Of a stretch of 64,000 nucleotides of DNA, positions 24,700 to 34,978 are shown piece by piece. Position 1 is the stretch's first letter, and each line of letters starts with the position of its first letter. The notes under the pieces are model-generated. The model did no database searches. It saw only the letters and a program-made list of their open reading frames with translations, and was not told the origin of the DNA. Made by a program: the position numbers and the translations under genes. Where the stretch lies: contig NZ_KB849717.1 of the NCBI RefSeq assembly GCF_000368825.1, positions 1,436,485 to 1,500,484 on the forward strand, written 5' to 3'. The stretch comes from Acinetobacter ursingii DSM 16037 = CIP 107286. Lineage in GTDB: Bacteria; Pseudomonadota; Gammaproteobacteria; Pseudomonadales; Moraxellaceae.

Positions 24700-25605
24700 T
24701 CAAATCATCTCAGTCATAACTTGAGACATTAAACCATCAATTGTGATCTGCTTATTTCTCATCTTTTCCAATTTTTCTTTGAGTTTTAAATCTGTGTAAA
24801 AATTGTCCTGATAAATTAATTTTAAGCAAATAAAATTTAAGATATCTCTTGTACCAGAAAGTTGAAATTCCCTCGCTTCTGGTATGGTTTTTATTACGAA
24901 CTGATATAAAGCATAATCATCCATTTTTTCTATTAGAAATGAATTATTAAGTTTTAAATAATAGATAAGGTTATCTGGAAAGGATGCTTCTACAAGCATT
25001 TCCTCTTGTTCTACATTTAACTTAATTGGGACTTCTATTTGAGGCAACACATCGACCCTTTCATTTAAACCAAAAATTGTTTGTAAAAATCCTAGACGAT
25101 CCCAATACCACCAACTCTGAATAGGCTCTAATAATGTTTCAACTTGATGTTTAGTCAATATAGGGCCTGATATATATAAAGTTTGATCTTCTTTTCGCCC
25201 AACTAATGGCGCTAAAATTATAGGATCCCAAAATGCAAGTATCATTTCCAGCCCACCTTCAAATTGAACCTCTAAAAAATGACGTAAGTGCTCAAATAAA
25301 TAATCAAAAGATAAAGGGCTAATAAGAATCGTCATTTTAGGAGTACCCGCAATTTTTTGCTGTATCCAATCCCATTCAACTGACGAAAAATCTTTGGGTA
25401 ATTGTAATAAATGAGGTGATACTGCCTTTGCTTTTTCTCCGCTAGCTTCAATTAATAAGCACTTTTGCCTGAGATGTGCGAGAACTTTAAGAAAAGATTT
25501 ATCTTGTGCAGCATCTGCGATTGCATAAACATTTAAACCAATCTCATCTAATGGATATCTTTGAAATGTTTTGAATAGAAGCTCAAGAGGTTGATTCAAT
25601 TGCAT
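24700..25605 (-). CDS. DUF4123 T6SS effector chaperone
   Basis: This 301-aa protein resembles Tap/TEC-type adaptors: an N-terminal DUF4123 domain (about residues 20-160) with the family-type AFWDPIILAPLV segment, and a C-terminal helical extension. DUF4123 proteins load an effector onto the VgrG spike. Its ATG directly follows the original vgrG stop (TAA then ATG), and it precedes the lipoprotein and the lipase, so the lipase is the expected client. Confidence 0.85.
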   Translation of the reverse strand: MQLNQPLELLFKTFQRYPLDEIGLNVYAIADAAQDKSFLKVLAHLRQKCLLIEASGEKAKAVSPHLLQLPKDFSSVEWDWIQQKIAGTPKMTILISPLSFDYLFEHLRHFLEVQFEGGLEMILAFWDPIILAPLVGRKEDQTLYISGPILTKHQVETLLEPIQSWWYWDRLGFLQTIFGLNERVDVLPQIEVPIKLNVEQEEMLVEASFPDNLIYYLKLNNSFLIEKMDDYALYQFVIKTIPEAREFQLSGTRDILNFICLKLIYQDNFYTDLKLKEKLEKMRNKQITIDGLMSQVMTEMI

Positions 25606-25821
25606 TTAGAGGCCATCTCCTTTATTGATAAAAGCGCCTCTTTGTGCTGCTCGCCGTGCTAAACATTCCCAACAAATATTATTTGGAAAAATAGGTAATG
25701 TCGGTGATTCTGATGCTCCTTGCGTAAAAATATGCTGTCCTGCTTTCACGGTAAATTGATTCGGTGTAATCACTGTTACACCATTACCATCTATTCTTAG
25801 GGCACTATCCTTTGCTTTTAA
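25606..25821 (-). pseudogene. Detached 3' end of vgrG
   Basis: The minus-strand frame begins KAKDSALRIDGNGVTV, contains ICWECLARRAA, and ends in TAA at 25606-25608, abutting the DUF4123 start. Removing the IS3 element and one TAA copy joins it to SPTEIIL at 27104 with no frame change; the rebuilt vgrG would be 2631 nt (876 aa). This C-terminal tail probably carried the docking surface for the effector/chaperone. Confidence 0.95.
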
Positions 25822-25909
25822 AGAGGTGGATCAGGAAATTTGAACAACACTTATAAGTGATATTTTGCTCCCCAAATGATGTTATAAACATCAATATATG
25901 GAGTATTTT

Positions 25910-26215
25910 ATGGCACGTAGACCAAGAAGAAATCATTCAAATGATTTTAAAGCTAAGGTAGCACTTGCTGCGATTAAAGCAGAAAAAACACTTGCTGAAT
26001 TGAGTGCTGAATTTGATGTTCATCAAAACCAAATTATCGACTGGAAAAATCAACTGATTTCAGCTTCCTCGCAAGCTTTCGATCAATCAAAAGCTCCAAC
26101 AGAACCACCCATCGATCTAAAAAAACTACATGCAAAAATCGGTGAGCAGGCATTAGAAATTGATTTTTTAGAAGGTGTGTTGAAGAAACTGGGCCGCTTC
26201 AACCACAAAAGTTAA
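25910..26215 (+). CDS. IS3-family OrfA
   Basis: This 101-aa protein has an N-terminal helix-turn-helix (FKAKVALAAIKAEKTLAELS...QIIDWKNQL) and a C-terminal leucine-zipper-like helix (LEIDFLEGVLKKL). ATG at 25910 has GGAG at 8 nt; an earlier in-frame ATG at 25898 contains that site and is less likely. It provides the DNA-binding part of the OrfAB transposase. Confidence 0.9.
   Translation: MARRPRRNHSNDFKAKVALAAIKAEKTLAELSAEFDVHQNQIIDWKNQLISASSQAFDQSKAPTEPPIDLKKLHAKIGEQALEIDFLEGVLKKLGRFNHKS
26164..26170 (+). promoter_or_regulatory. Programmed -1 frameshift heptamer of the IS3 element
   Basis: T TTT TTA lies exactly in the OrfA reading frame (codons GAT TTT TTA). The orfB frame opens precisely here, because a TGA in that frame ends at 26163. 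This is the usual X XXY YYZ arrangement producing an OrfAB fusion of about 377 aa. Confidence 0.8.
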
Positions 26216-27042
26216 TCGATGACTCACTTCAGATTTCAGTATCTAAGCAAGCTCAGCTGCTGAAAGTCTCCCGTGGTTGTTATTACTATCGCCCAAAACC
26301 TGTGAGTGCATCAGATCTGAAGCTAATGCGGTGTATGGATGAGTTACATATGCAATACCCTTTTGCAGGTAGCCGTATGATGCGTGATTTGTTGAATCGT
26401 CAAGGACATCATATAGGACGACGTCATACACGTACTTTAATGAAGAAAATGGGCATTAATGCGTTATATTGCAAACCAAATTTAAGCCAGGCTAATCAAG
26501 CTCACCGCAAATATCCATATCTGCTCAAAGGATTGGCTATTCAGCGCAGTAATCAAGTGTGGTCTACGGATATAACGTATATCCCTATGGCAAAAGGCTT
26601 TGTTTATTTATGTGCTGTGATTGATTGGCATAGCCGCAAGGTACTTGCGCATAGAGTATCGATTAGTATGGAGGTTACATTTTGCATAGAAACATTAAAT
26701 GAAGCTATTGAAAAATATGGTCGACCTGAAATATTTAATACAGACCAAGGCAGTCAGTTTACCAGTGATGCATTTATTGATGTATTGAAATCAAATGGCA
26801 TTCAAATCAGTATGGATGGTAAAGGTCGATGGGTTGATAATGTGATGGTTGAACGATTATGGCGGAGCGTTAAATATGAAGAGGTGTATCTCAAAGCCTA
26901 CAGCAATGTTTTGGATGCGAAGAAGCAATTAAACGCATATTTTGAATTTTATAATTTGAAACGACCTCATTCGAGTCTGGACAAAATGACTCCAGATGAG
27001 TTTTACTATGACCAGCTACCACAACAAAATAAGGTAGCTTAA
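26164..27042 (+). CDS. IS3-family transposase OrfB (frameshifted part)
   Basis: This is the catalytic rve-type domain: STDITYIP, FNTDQGSQFTS and MVERLWRSVKYEEV supply D, D and E, and the C-terminus has the RPHSSL segment. The frame has no ATG until well inside, so it is probably made only as an OrfAB fusion by slippage at 26164-26170; a GTG at 26302 is the first possible independent start. The domain is intact, so the element may be mobile. Confidence 0.9.
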   Translation, partial: FFRRCVEETGPLQPQKLIDDSLQISVSKQAQLLKVSRGCYYYRPKPVSASDLKLMRCMDELHMQYPFAGSRMMRDLLNRQGHHIGRRHTRTLMKKMGINALYCKPNLSQANQAHRKYPYLLKGLAIQRSNQVWSTDITYIPMAKGFVYLCAVIDWHSRKVLAHRVSISMEVTFCIETLNEAIEKYGRPEIFNTDQGSQFTSDAFIDVLKSNGIQISMDGKGRWVDNVMVERLWRSVKYEEVYLKAYSNVLDAKKQLNAYFEFYNLKRPHSSLDKMTPDEFYYDQLPQQNKVA

Positions 27043-27103
27043 CTAGAGCAGAGTATCACTTATAAATAAGCTTTTAGTTGTTCAAACATGTGGGACCACC
27101 TCT

Positions 27104-29521
27104 TAATATAATTTCAGTCGGACTATTAATCTCAACCTTTCCTTCCGAAGAAGTAATTTTCACATCTAATCGTGCAGCAGCTTCAAAAACATTATCTTGA
27201 GCCTGTATGTCAAATTTTCCTTTAGCTGCATACAGTTTTAAATCTTCTTGGCCAGCAAATAAACTTACTCTTTTCTTTGCATTTAAAACCAAATGCTCAT
27301 CTGTACTTGCATTAATTGATTGTCCTGCGGCCATAGTCACACTATTTAATGCACTTACGTGAATATCTTTACCTGCTGCTAAAGAAATACTTTCAGGAGA
27401 GGCCAAAAACATTAATGCCTCTTTCGTAGCTTTTAAATCCAGCCATTGTGATTCAATGGTCTTGATATACTGATCTATATTTTTAAGGGTATCAGCAGCT
27501 TCAGCTTTCTGTTTCACAGCATATTCAGATAATACTTTCATACTTTCTAAGCTCTCAGAAAAATTACTGAGTGCTTCTTTAGATTCTAAATGTGTACTCA
27601 ATGCACGATCTTGAGTAAAAGTGGAAATATATAAGCCTTTACTTCTTATAGCACCCGCATGATCCGTCCTTAATTCAAACCCCTCTCCACGTCCATCACT
27701 TGTCGCACCTTCTTTAGGGTGACTTAAGTTGCCAAGATTCAATTGCGTGGCACCATGACTGCTATGTAATTGAGCACTGATTTGTCCTGTAGTGTCGTCG
27801 AAGCGAAGTTGATTGTAGCCTTCTCCTCCGACTTCTTTGGAACGAATACCGCTAAGTTTTTTGGTGTCAGGTAGCTGACCTTTAATATCAAATTTGGTCG
27901 GTGATCGTTGAGCTTCATGAATTCGTCCCGTAACAAAAGGACGGTCAATATTGCCGTCAAAGAAGTCAATCACCACGATTTCCCCGATACGGGGTAAGAA
28001 ACGAGCACCATAACCCTCACCCGCCCATGGGGTCAGGACATCTACCCATGCGGAATCTGTATCGCTATCATTACTGCCTGCACCACCATCGTGTTGATGG
28101 TCTTCATTTCTGGTAAAGAGAAAACGGACTTTGATACGTCCCCATTCATCGACATGGATTTCTTCTCCTTGTGCACCCACAACTCTGGCGCGTTGCACAT
28201 GGGCAGTCGCACGATGTTGTAGTGGATCATATTCTGGAACAACATCAATGCTACGGCGTACTAAAGTCATTTCATTGGCTTGGCGTTCTTGTTGGCTGTC
28301 TTTGCTGCTTTGCCAATGGCTCAGGCTGAGTAGTTGTTCAACTTGGTTGTGGATGTCTTTAGGGAGATTATTCTGGTTGTAAAAACGTTTGCTCAGAATC
28401 AGAAATTCTTTGTCATTTTGACTATGGTTTTTCTCTAATTCAGGATGATCAATAAGTTGGAACCAGTATCCAACTTGGGTATCGCGTACGCTGCTGCGCG
28501 CAATAAAGGATTTGGCTTGTAATGCTTGATATTGATTCAATTGTTTATTAAGTTTTTCGAGTTGGCTATTGCCCGAAGTAGTGACTTGGTCTTCACCATT
28601 CAGATCTGTGATCCATGCTGGAGAAATATTCCATGCCTGTTCCAGACTTAAGCTTTCGTTATCACGTTGTTGACTATGTTGATGGGTGCTTAAGACTGAA
28701 CCACTAGCATCTTCTTGGCTTAAACTATCGGCTTGCCAACGTTGCACATATATGGCGGTCGGTTGCAGTTGACGTTGTGCGATAAAACTGGTGATGCTGT
28801 CTTGTTGTTCGGTGGCATTACTACGATGGTAACGAATGGAACGGCGTTGCAATGCTTGAAAGTAGCTATTGTCATCGATGAGGCGAAGTTTTTGTGCTTG
28901 AATTTCTTGCCCTTGTGCAGCAACCAAATAACTGTCTTCATCAATCAGCCAGTTGATAGATTCCTCACGCATTAAGCGTGTTAAATAAGCGTAGTCACTC
29001 TCATTCGACTGCATGGAAAATGGACGAATATCATAGTCTTTACTGAGTCCACTACTGTCGAGCTTGAGACTGGCTGCAAACAGCGGACTTTTGTTCTGCC
29101 ATTCTTTAAAGATGATTTCAATAATTTCAATCGCGCTTTTATTCATAAAGACACGACTATTACGGCGTTTATGCCATAGACTCGTGGCATCTTGTAAGGT
29201 GAGACGGTACAGGCTCAGTGCGCCATCACGTTGTCCCTGACTGGCACCTGTGATAATGCCTGTGGTTCGATACAGTTGCCCTATATCGGTAACTTGGTCG
29301 ACTGCAACCTGACAGCCTATAAATTGTTTGAGCGGAATATAAGGATTGGTTGAGAGGCAAATCAACTCGGCAGAGAGACCTTCATTCATGGCATGATAAC
29401 CGTCAATGCGTTGCAACATGACTTGATGATTCAGTTCTTGATTCGAAAATTGAACACTGATTGCACGTTTTTGTTGGTTAAATCCCAGTTGGTCAAGAAT
29501 GCCAAAAATATGATTCAACAT
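27104..29521 (-). CDS. vgrG: VgrG spike protein, C-terminus removed by IS3
   Basis: This type VI secretion VgrG (about 806 native residues) has the gp27/gp5-like N-terminal part (Phage_GPD region; SNESDYAYLTRLMREESINWLI near 195-216), then the gp5 OB-fold (VDVLTPWAGEGYGARFLP, GEIVVIDFFDG) and a DUF2345 beta-helix region that ends in SPTEIIL. The open frame runs 10 codons into the IS3 element and stops at 27074, losing 70 native residues found at 25606-25821. The spike core may still trimerise, but loading of the DUF4123/lipase cargo may be impaired. Confidence 0.95.
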
Positions 29522-29937
29522 TATTGTAAGTGGCCTTATTATTGATCAAAAAAGGCTACCAGAACGACCTGTCTATATCAATTTAAGTTATTTTGTGTTT
29601 TTGTTTCAGCTCATGCAAAAGCTTTTATAGGATCGCAACGAAGAGCAAATTAATGAAATAATTTATTTGTGTTGAAGAAGCGTTGAATCATTGCATAAAA
29701 AAGAGATTAAATTGTTAAATATCAAATGAATGAATCGCTAACTTTTTACTGTTATATTTGTCACTTGAATCCGCTCATTGTTTAAACCACATCCACATGA
29801 ATAACTCAGATCATCAGCTCCGCAGCGAAGCTCACGCTCACTGTCGAGATATATTGTGCCTTTTGAAGAATCCGAATGTTAATTTCATAACAATAGACAT
29901 CAACTTTGGCAGCCCATTCACACCAATGCGAAGCTCT
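29522..29937. other. Non-coding stretch upstream of vgrG
   Basis: This 416-bp AT-rich stretch should hold the vgrG promoter. The only open frame in it (plus strand, about 29758-29949) has no ribosome-binding site, has atypical composition and runs into the terminator, so I see no gene here. Confidence 0.5.
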
Positions 29938-29985
29938 AGCGGAGAGTAAAAAACTATGGTCATTCGATTTTACTCTCCGCTATTT
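29938..29985 (-). terminator. Strong intrinsic terminator
   Basis: AGCGGAGAGTAAAA (29938-29951) and TTTTACTCTCCGCT (29968-29981) form a perfect 14-bp stem, with T-runs usable in both directions. It terminates the catabolic operon ending at 30010. Confidence 0.85.
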
Positions 29986-30009
29986 TTAACCTAAAAACCT
30001 CAATATCCC

Positions 30010-30909
30010 TTAAAAACTCCAAACAAATTTCAGCCATGTCGAACCACCTTTAGCGCGATTCTCAACCTGATCTTCAAATAAATACTTGCCTTCTAAAAAC
30101 CACTGTCTGGATGGATGATAAGAAACCGCTGGACCGTAAGCGAGGACTTGGGCCTTAGTATCTTGAACCTTAATAGAATCACGCTTATCGTCTGTAAACT
30201 GTTTTAATGCGTATCCTTGTAAGCCCAGTGTCAGATCAGATCTGACCTGATAACTCAAATTATAATCAAATGCAAAATAATCCCCTGATTTATAATGGGT
30301 ATCATCATTTTTCTCGTTGATACTATAGGACATTTTGGTAGAAAGATCCCAACCTGAAGCCGTCATATAGCTATAGGCAAACATCGGCCGAAGGGTGTAA
30401 TAATTCTTACTGATATTGGCAATAACGGGCTTAGGACTATTCTTATCATAGTCGCCAGTAGGAAAAACATTTTCAAGCGCCACGCCCCAATGGTGATTAC
30501 CATGATGCCATGCCAATAAAGGTGCAAAGACAAAATCTCCAAGCCCTTTATTACTATCTGAAAATCCCGCTGCTGATAATCGAACATCCACAAAGGGCTG
30601 GATACCATAAAATCCCAATTGTCCGCCCAACAGTTTTTGATCCGTCATCCATACCAACCGTGCCACTAAAGCATTTGCATCCAGATGGAAATCTGGAACA
30701 CTTATATTTCCATGTTGATCAAGCATTTTGTCTGCATGATAGTTCTGATAATAAGTAATGAGATAAACACCTTTAGGGGGTAAATTGCCTGCCATCGCAC
30801 CTTCTGCACCTAAAGCAGCAGAATCCGAGCCATTTTCAAGTGCATAGCTATTTATACTCATTACAGTCAGTAAAAGACCACAGCATAGATTACGTTTATT
30901 TTTAAACAT
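30010..30909 (-). CDS. MetA-pathway-type outer-membrane beta-barrel
   Basis: This 299-aa protein has a Sec signal peptide (cleavage near YALEN) and repeated amphipathic beta-strands ending in an aromatic residue (WLKFVWSF), as expected for an outer-membrane protein. The layout fits the Phenol_MetA_deg family, which accompanies aromatic degradation clusters and probably aids uptake of hydrophobic substrates. It is the last gene of the 35815-30010 operon, 104 bp after the CoA-transferase genes. Confidence 0.8.
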   Translation of the reverse strand: MFKNKRNLCCGLLLTVMSINSYALENGSDSAALGAEGAMAGNLPPKGVYLITYYQNYHADKMLDQHGNISVPDFHLDANALVARLVWMTDQKLLGGQLGFYGIQPFVDVRLSAAGFSDSNKGLGDFVFAPLLAWHHGNHHWGVALENVFPTGDYDKNSPKPVIANISKNYYTLRPMFAYSYMTASGWDLSTKMSYSINEKNDDTHYKSGDYFAFDYNLSYQVRSDLTLGLQGYALKQFTDDKRDSIKVQDTKAQVLAYGPAVSYHPSRQWFLEGKYLFEDQVENRAKGGSTWLKFVWSF

Positions 30910-31013
30910 GATGGATTCCCTTTTTCACACGTGAGATAACCTGCAAGATGTCCTCTCTTGCTCAAAGGCTATCGTCACTATTTTTGTTTTATGTTGTCTA
31001 AAACACTTTGGCT

Positions 31014-31658
31014 TTATGCTGTGCACACTTCTATAAGTAGGTTGGCATCTGTTGCTGCCACAATTTCTTCGACTGAAACGTCATGGGCTAATTCAACGAG
31101 CTTAAATCCTTCTTGTGTGATATCAATGACCCCTAAATCGGTAATTACACGCTGTACCACCGCTTTACCCGTTAAAGGCAGTCGACATTGCTGAAGTAGT
31201 TTCGATTGACCGGATTTCGCACGATGCTCCATCAGAACGATGACTTTTTTGACCCCAGCCACCAAATCCATCGCACCACCCATCCCTTTAACTTTATGAC
31301 CCGGCACCATCCAGTTCGCCAAATCACCCTGCTCTGATACTTCCATACCGCCTAAGATGGCGACATCAATATGCCCACCACGGATCATGGCAAATGAAGC
31401 TGAACTCCCAAAAAAAGATGCACCCGGCTTCGCGGTCACCGTTTGTTTGCCTGCATTGATTAAATCGGCATCCACCGTTTCCTCTGTTGGAAACTCTCCC
31501 ATGCCCAATAATCCATTTTCAGATTGCAGCCAAATCTCAGCTTCATCAGGAATATAGTTTGCGACTAAGGTCGGCAGACCAATGCCCAGATTGACATAAA
31601 AACCTTCTTGCAGTTCTTTGGCAGCACGTTGAGCCATTTCTTCTCTTGACCAACTCAT
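31014..31658 (-). CDS. scoB: CoA-transferase subunit B
   Basis: This 214-aa protein has the SENGLLGMG motif that carries the catalytic Glu of 3-oxoacid CoA-transferases, and [10 protein letters not shown] overlaps the subunit A stop (ATGA). With subunit A it moves CoA from succinyl-CoA to a 3-oxoacid such as acetoacetate or 3-oxoadipate; the actual substrate is not determined by sequence. Its place in an aromatic ring-cleavage operon suggests it activates the final oxoacid. Confidence 0.9.
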   Translation of the reverse strand: MSWSREEMAQRAAKELQEGFYVNLGIGLPTLVANYIPDEAEIWLQSENGLLGMGEFPTEETVDADLINAGKQTVTAKPGASFFGSSASFAMIRGGHIDVAILGGMEVSEQGDLANWMVPGHKVKGMGGAMDLVAGVKKVIVLMEHRAKSGQSKLLQQCRLPLTGKAVVQRVITDLGVIDITQEGFKLVELAHDVSVEEIVAATDANLLIEVCTA

Positions 31659-32368
31659 GCGAAGACTCCTGCAATGTGCTTTAACGTCATCTGTTCAATT
31701 CGTTTTTCGGGATTAGGATTGTGTACGATTCGTTGTACATATACGCCCGATAAATGCACTTCATCAGGATCCAACTCTCCCACCTCGACCAGTTTCTCAA
31801 CTTCAGCAATGGTAATTTTGCCTGCTACCGCACAGTCGGGATTAAAGTTTCTTGCTGTTTTTCTAAAGATCAGATTACCAGCTCGATCTGCTTTATAGGC
31901 TTTAACCAATGCGATGTCTGCGGTTAGAGATCGTTCCAGTAAATATTGTTCTCCATCAAACTCACGTATTTCTTTATTTTCAGCAATTATCGTTCCGACC
32001 CCAGTTCGGGTATAAAATGCAGGAATCCCTGCACCGCCTGCTCTTAATTTTTCCGCAAGTGTGCCTTGAGGAGTTAATTCAACCTCTAACTCGCCATTCA
32101 ATAATTGACGTTCAAACTCCTGATTATCTCCAACATACGAAGCAATCATTTTTTTAATTTGTCGGGTTTGTAATAACATACCTAGACCGTAATCATTCAT
32201 CCCTGCATTGTTTGAGATACAGGTCAGCCCTGTTACTCCACTATCACGTAATGCACGTATCAGCGTTTCGGGAATACCACAAATTCCAAAACCACCCACT
32301 GCAATCGTTATGTCATCTTTTACAATATCCGCCAAAGCTGTTTCGGCATCTGCATATACTTTTCTCAT
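31655..32368 (-). CDS. scoA: CoA-transferase subunit A
   Basis: This 237-aa protein has the family I CoA-transferase signature near the N-terminus ([15 protein letters not shown], with the GGFG/G loop) and [17 protein letters not shown]. It pairs with the downstream subunit B by a 4-base overlap. It lies 13 bp after the monooxygenase gene, within the same operon. Confidence 0.9.
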   Translation of the reverse strand: MRKVYADAETALADIVKDDITIAVGGFGICGIPETLIRALRDSGVTGLTCISNNAGMNDYGLGMLLQTRQIKKMIASYVGDNQEFERQLLNGELEVELTPQGTLAEKLRAGGAGIPAFYTRTGVGTIIAENKEIREFDGEQYLLERSLTADIALVKAYKADRAGNLIFRKTARNFNPDCAVAGKITIAEVEKLVEVGELDPDEVHLSGVYVQRIVHNPNPEKRIEQMTLKHIAGVFA

Positions 32369-32381
32369 GGCATGTCCTTAT

Positions 32382-33941
32382 TCAAGCCAGCGCATAATCG
32401 GCTGAAGTGCGATATTGCTGCATAGTTTCTTCAAAATATTCAATCAAATCGCCAATCTGCTGACGCTGTTCAACCGCACCAAAAATATAAAAATCAGGGC
32501 GAATTAACATGGCTTGAATATGGTGTTGTTGCATGAAGTTGACAATAAATTGCGTGCGATCTGATGACTGTTTATCCAGTAAATCAACTACGACCAAACC
32601 TTCAGGAATCCTCACATCCTCCGCAATAGCTTGTATAGTGAGAAGACTGAAATGTCCTGCAATCAAATCATCTAGACGACGTGTTTGTTCTCCACATTGT
32701 AAATAAGCATGTGGAGATAACTTCCCAGCAAGTTGTTGTGGATTAAATAATGGATGCTGAGCCAAAATTCCCTGTGTTAACTCTGGAAAATCTGGCATTG
32801 GAGGGACAAGGCCATCAAAGAAAGCCTGATCACGCTGCTGGGCTTCTTGCTGATCAGAAACGCAAATTACTTTACCTAAAAACATCGAAAGCTCAATCAC
32901 ATCATTGACATGCGGACTACGTTCTTCAAAGTAGGTATCTAGAATGCTAGATTCATAATCACCATTGAGTACGCCTGAAATTTTCCAGGTTAGATTCCAT
33001 GCATCTCTAAAACCAGCACACATTCCCTGCCCCATAAATGGTGGCATGACATGAGCCGCATCACCTGCAATCAGAATATGATCTTGACGCCATTTTTGTG
33101 AAATCAGTGATTTGAAGCTATACAGTTTAAAACGAATTAAGGTCGCCTGATCAGGCGTGACCCAAGGTCTAAGTAGCTCCCAAACCTTTGCTTCATTTTC
33201 AATATCTTCGACCGATTCGTGGGGTAAGCGCATAAACTCCCAACGTCGCAGATATGCACCATCATGAATACCTGCTGGCGCAATCGTAGTTGGTCGTTCA
33301 GGATTACAATGCTGAATGGCTTCTTTAGGAATGTTATGACTGGCATCTCCATGCGGAATGATATCCACCACCAACCAATCGGCAGCAAAACCCTTATTAA
33401 ACCAATCGGCATCAATACTTTGACGAACCAGACTATTGGCACCATCTGCTCCCACAACAAAACATGCTGAATATTCTTCGAGCTGATCTGTCTCTAGATT
33501 TTTACAAACTACCTGCGCATGATGCTCGTCTTGTGAAACTTCCACGACCTCATAACCCAAATGGATATCAACATTTGATAATTTTCGAAGCTCTTCATCA
33601 ATCAGCTTTTCAAAAGAAGGTTGATGAATAAAATTGACTTCTGAACCTCCTGAAATAGACTCTTTAGTCCAGTCAATGGTAATGAGTTCCTTCCAATCGG
33701 CATTGACCCATTGGTAAAGTTGTCCCGGTTGGATAATCGATTCAAGCGGTTTTTCCAAACCTAACGTCAGTAGCATTCTGCGCATTTCATGATCTATACA
33801 GATTGCGCGTGGTAAATGATAACGCTGAGTCCAGCGTTCAAAAATCGTAATATGATGACCTTTTTTAGCCAGATTTAAGGCCAGTACTGCACTAACTGGA
33901 CCGAAACCTACAATGATGACATCCGTTTTTTGAATTTCCAT
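32382..33941 (-). CDS. Flavin-dependent aromatic monooxygenase (MhpA-like)
   Basis: This 519-aa FAD_binding_3 (PHBH fold) protein has the N-terminal dinucleotide-binding loop GFGPVSAVLALNLA with FERW after it. The central DG-type segment is VVGADGANSLVRQ (about 160-172), and the second FAD motif is IAGDAAHVMPPFMGQGMCAG (about 288-307). A thioredoxin-like C-terminal domain is typical of MhpA-type phenol hydroxylases. It should hydroxylate a phenolic acid using NAD(P)H and O2 to give the catechol for the downstream dioxygenase. The substrate is not identifiable from sequence. Confidence 0.85.
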   Translation of the reverse strand: MEIQKTDVIIVGFGPVSAVLALNLAKKGHHITIFERWTQRYHLPRAICIDHEMRRMLLTLGLEKPLESIIQPGQLYQWVNADWKELITIDWTKESISGGSEVNFIHQPSFEKLIDEELRKLSNVDIHLGYEVVEVSQDEHHAQVVCKNLETDQLEEYSACFVVGADGANSLVRQSIDADWFNKGFAADWLVVDIIPHGDASHNIPKEAIQHCNPERPTTIAPAGIHDGAYLRRWEFMRLPHESVEDIENEAKVWELLRPWVTPDQATLIRFKLYSFKSLISQKWRQDHILIAGDAAHVMPPFMGQGMCAGFRDAWNLTWKISGVLNGDYESSILDTYFEERSPHVNDVIELSMFLGKVICVSDQQEAQQRDQAFFDGLVPPMPDFPELTQGILAQHPLFNPQQLAGKLSPHAYLQCGEQTRRLDDLIAGHFSLLTIQAIAEDVRIPEGLVVVDLLDKQSSDRTQFIVNFMQQHHIQAMLIRPDFYIFGAVEQRQQIGDLIEYFEETMQQYRTSADYALA

Positions 33942-33954
33942 GATTTAAATCCTT

Positions 33955-34917
33955 TTAAAATACAGGGGCTGTTGTTTCGTAGTTTTTTACAAAATCCTGT
34001 GGTGGATTTGGTCCCCATACGTACATTGAATCTTCGACAGGGTGATCAGCAGCAGGCCAATCATGGGTGTGCGGCACAAAGTCAATATCGTGTGAATATT
34101 CTGCGTAACTTCCCCATGGATCACGGACATAGTAAAAATAGTTTGATCCCAGAACGTGGCGACCCAAACCCCAACCTTGATGGTATCCCGCATGTTCCAT
34201 TTGCTGTTTGCCTAAACCAACATCATCAATGCGATTCACATTCCAACTTGAATGATGCAATCCATAACCATCTGATTTTGACAAAGCCAGCAGATGATGG
34301 TCACTTCCATGCGCACCATGTAAAAATGCCACCAAACCACTGGATTGATCTGAGACTCGAAGCCCCAACACATCAATATAAAATTGCAATGTGCGATCAA
34401 AATCCTGTGTAAAGGTCAGAATATGTGACAAATGCGTCGGTTGAACCTGTGTAATCGCCTTTCGGTTGGATGCACGACCTACCAATGAAAACTGAACAGG
34501 ATGAATAACTTGTGATTTTTGGTCGGGTGATACTTTTTGCGAAACGCATATTTGCAGTGCCAATCCATCAGGATTTTTGATCCAAATGGATGGATGATCA
34601 GAGGTCTCTAGCGGCGCAATGGTTTCAATATTTTGATCTTGAATACGCTGTTTAAACGCATCCAGATCTTCTGGATAAATACCAAAGCTAATCCATTGCA
34701 GCCTTTTTTTATCCCCGCCTTGATAAACACGTGCCCAACGATGCTCATGACCATAGGTATAAAGCTCAAGATAATCATTGGCTAATGATCTTTTGACATT
34801 TAATCCAAAAGCCTGATAAAAGTCATAAGCTTGTTGTAAGTCTGGGACACTAAAAACAAATTCCCAGACAGAATGAATGGCAAGCTGACCCGCTCGCTTG
34901 TAATGATGATTTAACAC
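33955..34917 (-). CDS. Extradiol ring-cleavage dioxygenase (VOC family)
   Basis: This 320-aa two-domain vicinal-oxygen-chelate protein is of the catechol 2,3-dioxygenase type. Only the C-terminal half has the metal triad: His165 (LSH), His221 or 222 (GLHHSSW) and Glu273 (YAEY). The N-terminal VOC repeat is structural. It should cleave a catechol beside the diol using Fe(II) and O2. It lies 13 bp before the monooxygenase gene and 61 bp after the FAH-family hydrolase, so the product of cleavage is probably handed to that hydrolase. Confidence 0.88.
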   Translation of the reverse strand: MLNHHYKRAGQLAIHSVWEFVFSVPDLQQAYDFYQAFGLNVKRSLANDYLELYTYGHEHRWARVYQGGDKKRLQWISFGIYPEDLDAFKQRIQDQNIETIAPLETSDHPSIWIKNPDGLALQICVSQKVSPDQKSQVIHPVQFSLVGRASNRKAITQVQPTHLSHILTFTQDFDRTLQFYIDVLGLRVSDQSSGLVAFLHGAHGSDHHLLALSKSDGYGLHHSSWNVNRIDDVGLGKQQMEHAGYHQGWGLGRHVLGSNYFYYVRDPWGSYAEYSHDIDFVPHTHDWPAADHPVEDSMYVWGPNPPQDFVKNYETTAPVF

Positions 34918-34978
34918 AGCGTATTCCTCGCTTTTTAAAATTTCTCAATCCATCAAGAAATCTTTATTTGTTTTTACA

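Larger units (their letters stand above)
25822..27103 (+). mobile_element. IS3-family element inserted in vgrG
   Basis: The element is 1282 bp with imperfect terminal inverted repeats beginning AGAGGTGG and containing TTTGAACAAC (left) and CCACCTCT with GTTGTTCAAA (right). A 3-bp target duplication TAA lies at 25819-25821 and 27104-27106. It holds orfA and orfB with a programmed-frameshift signal. A second copy with the same left end (one mismatch in 93 nt) starts at 63908. Confidence 0.95.

Noticed and set aside
29758..29949. 63-residue plus-strand ORF before the terminator
   Set aside because: It has no ribosome-binding site and atypical composition, and it ends inside the terminator stem.
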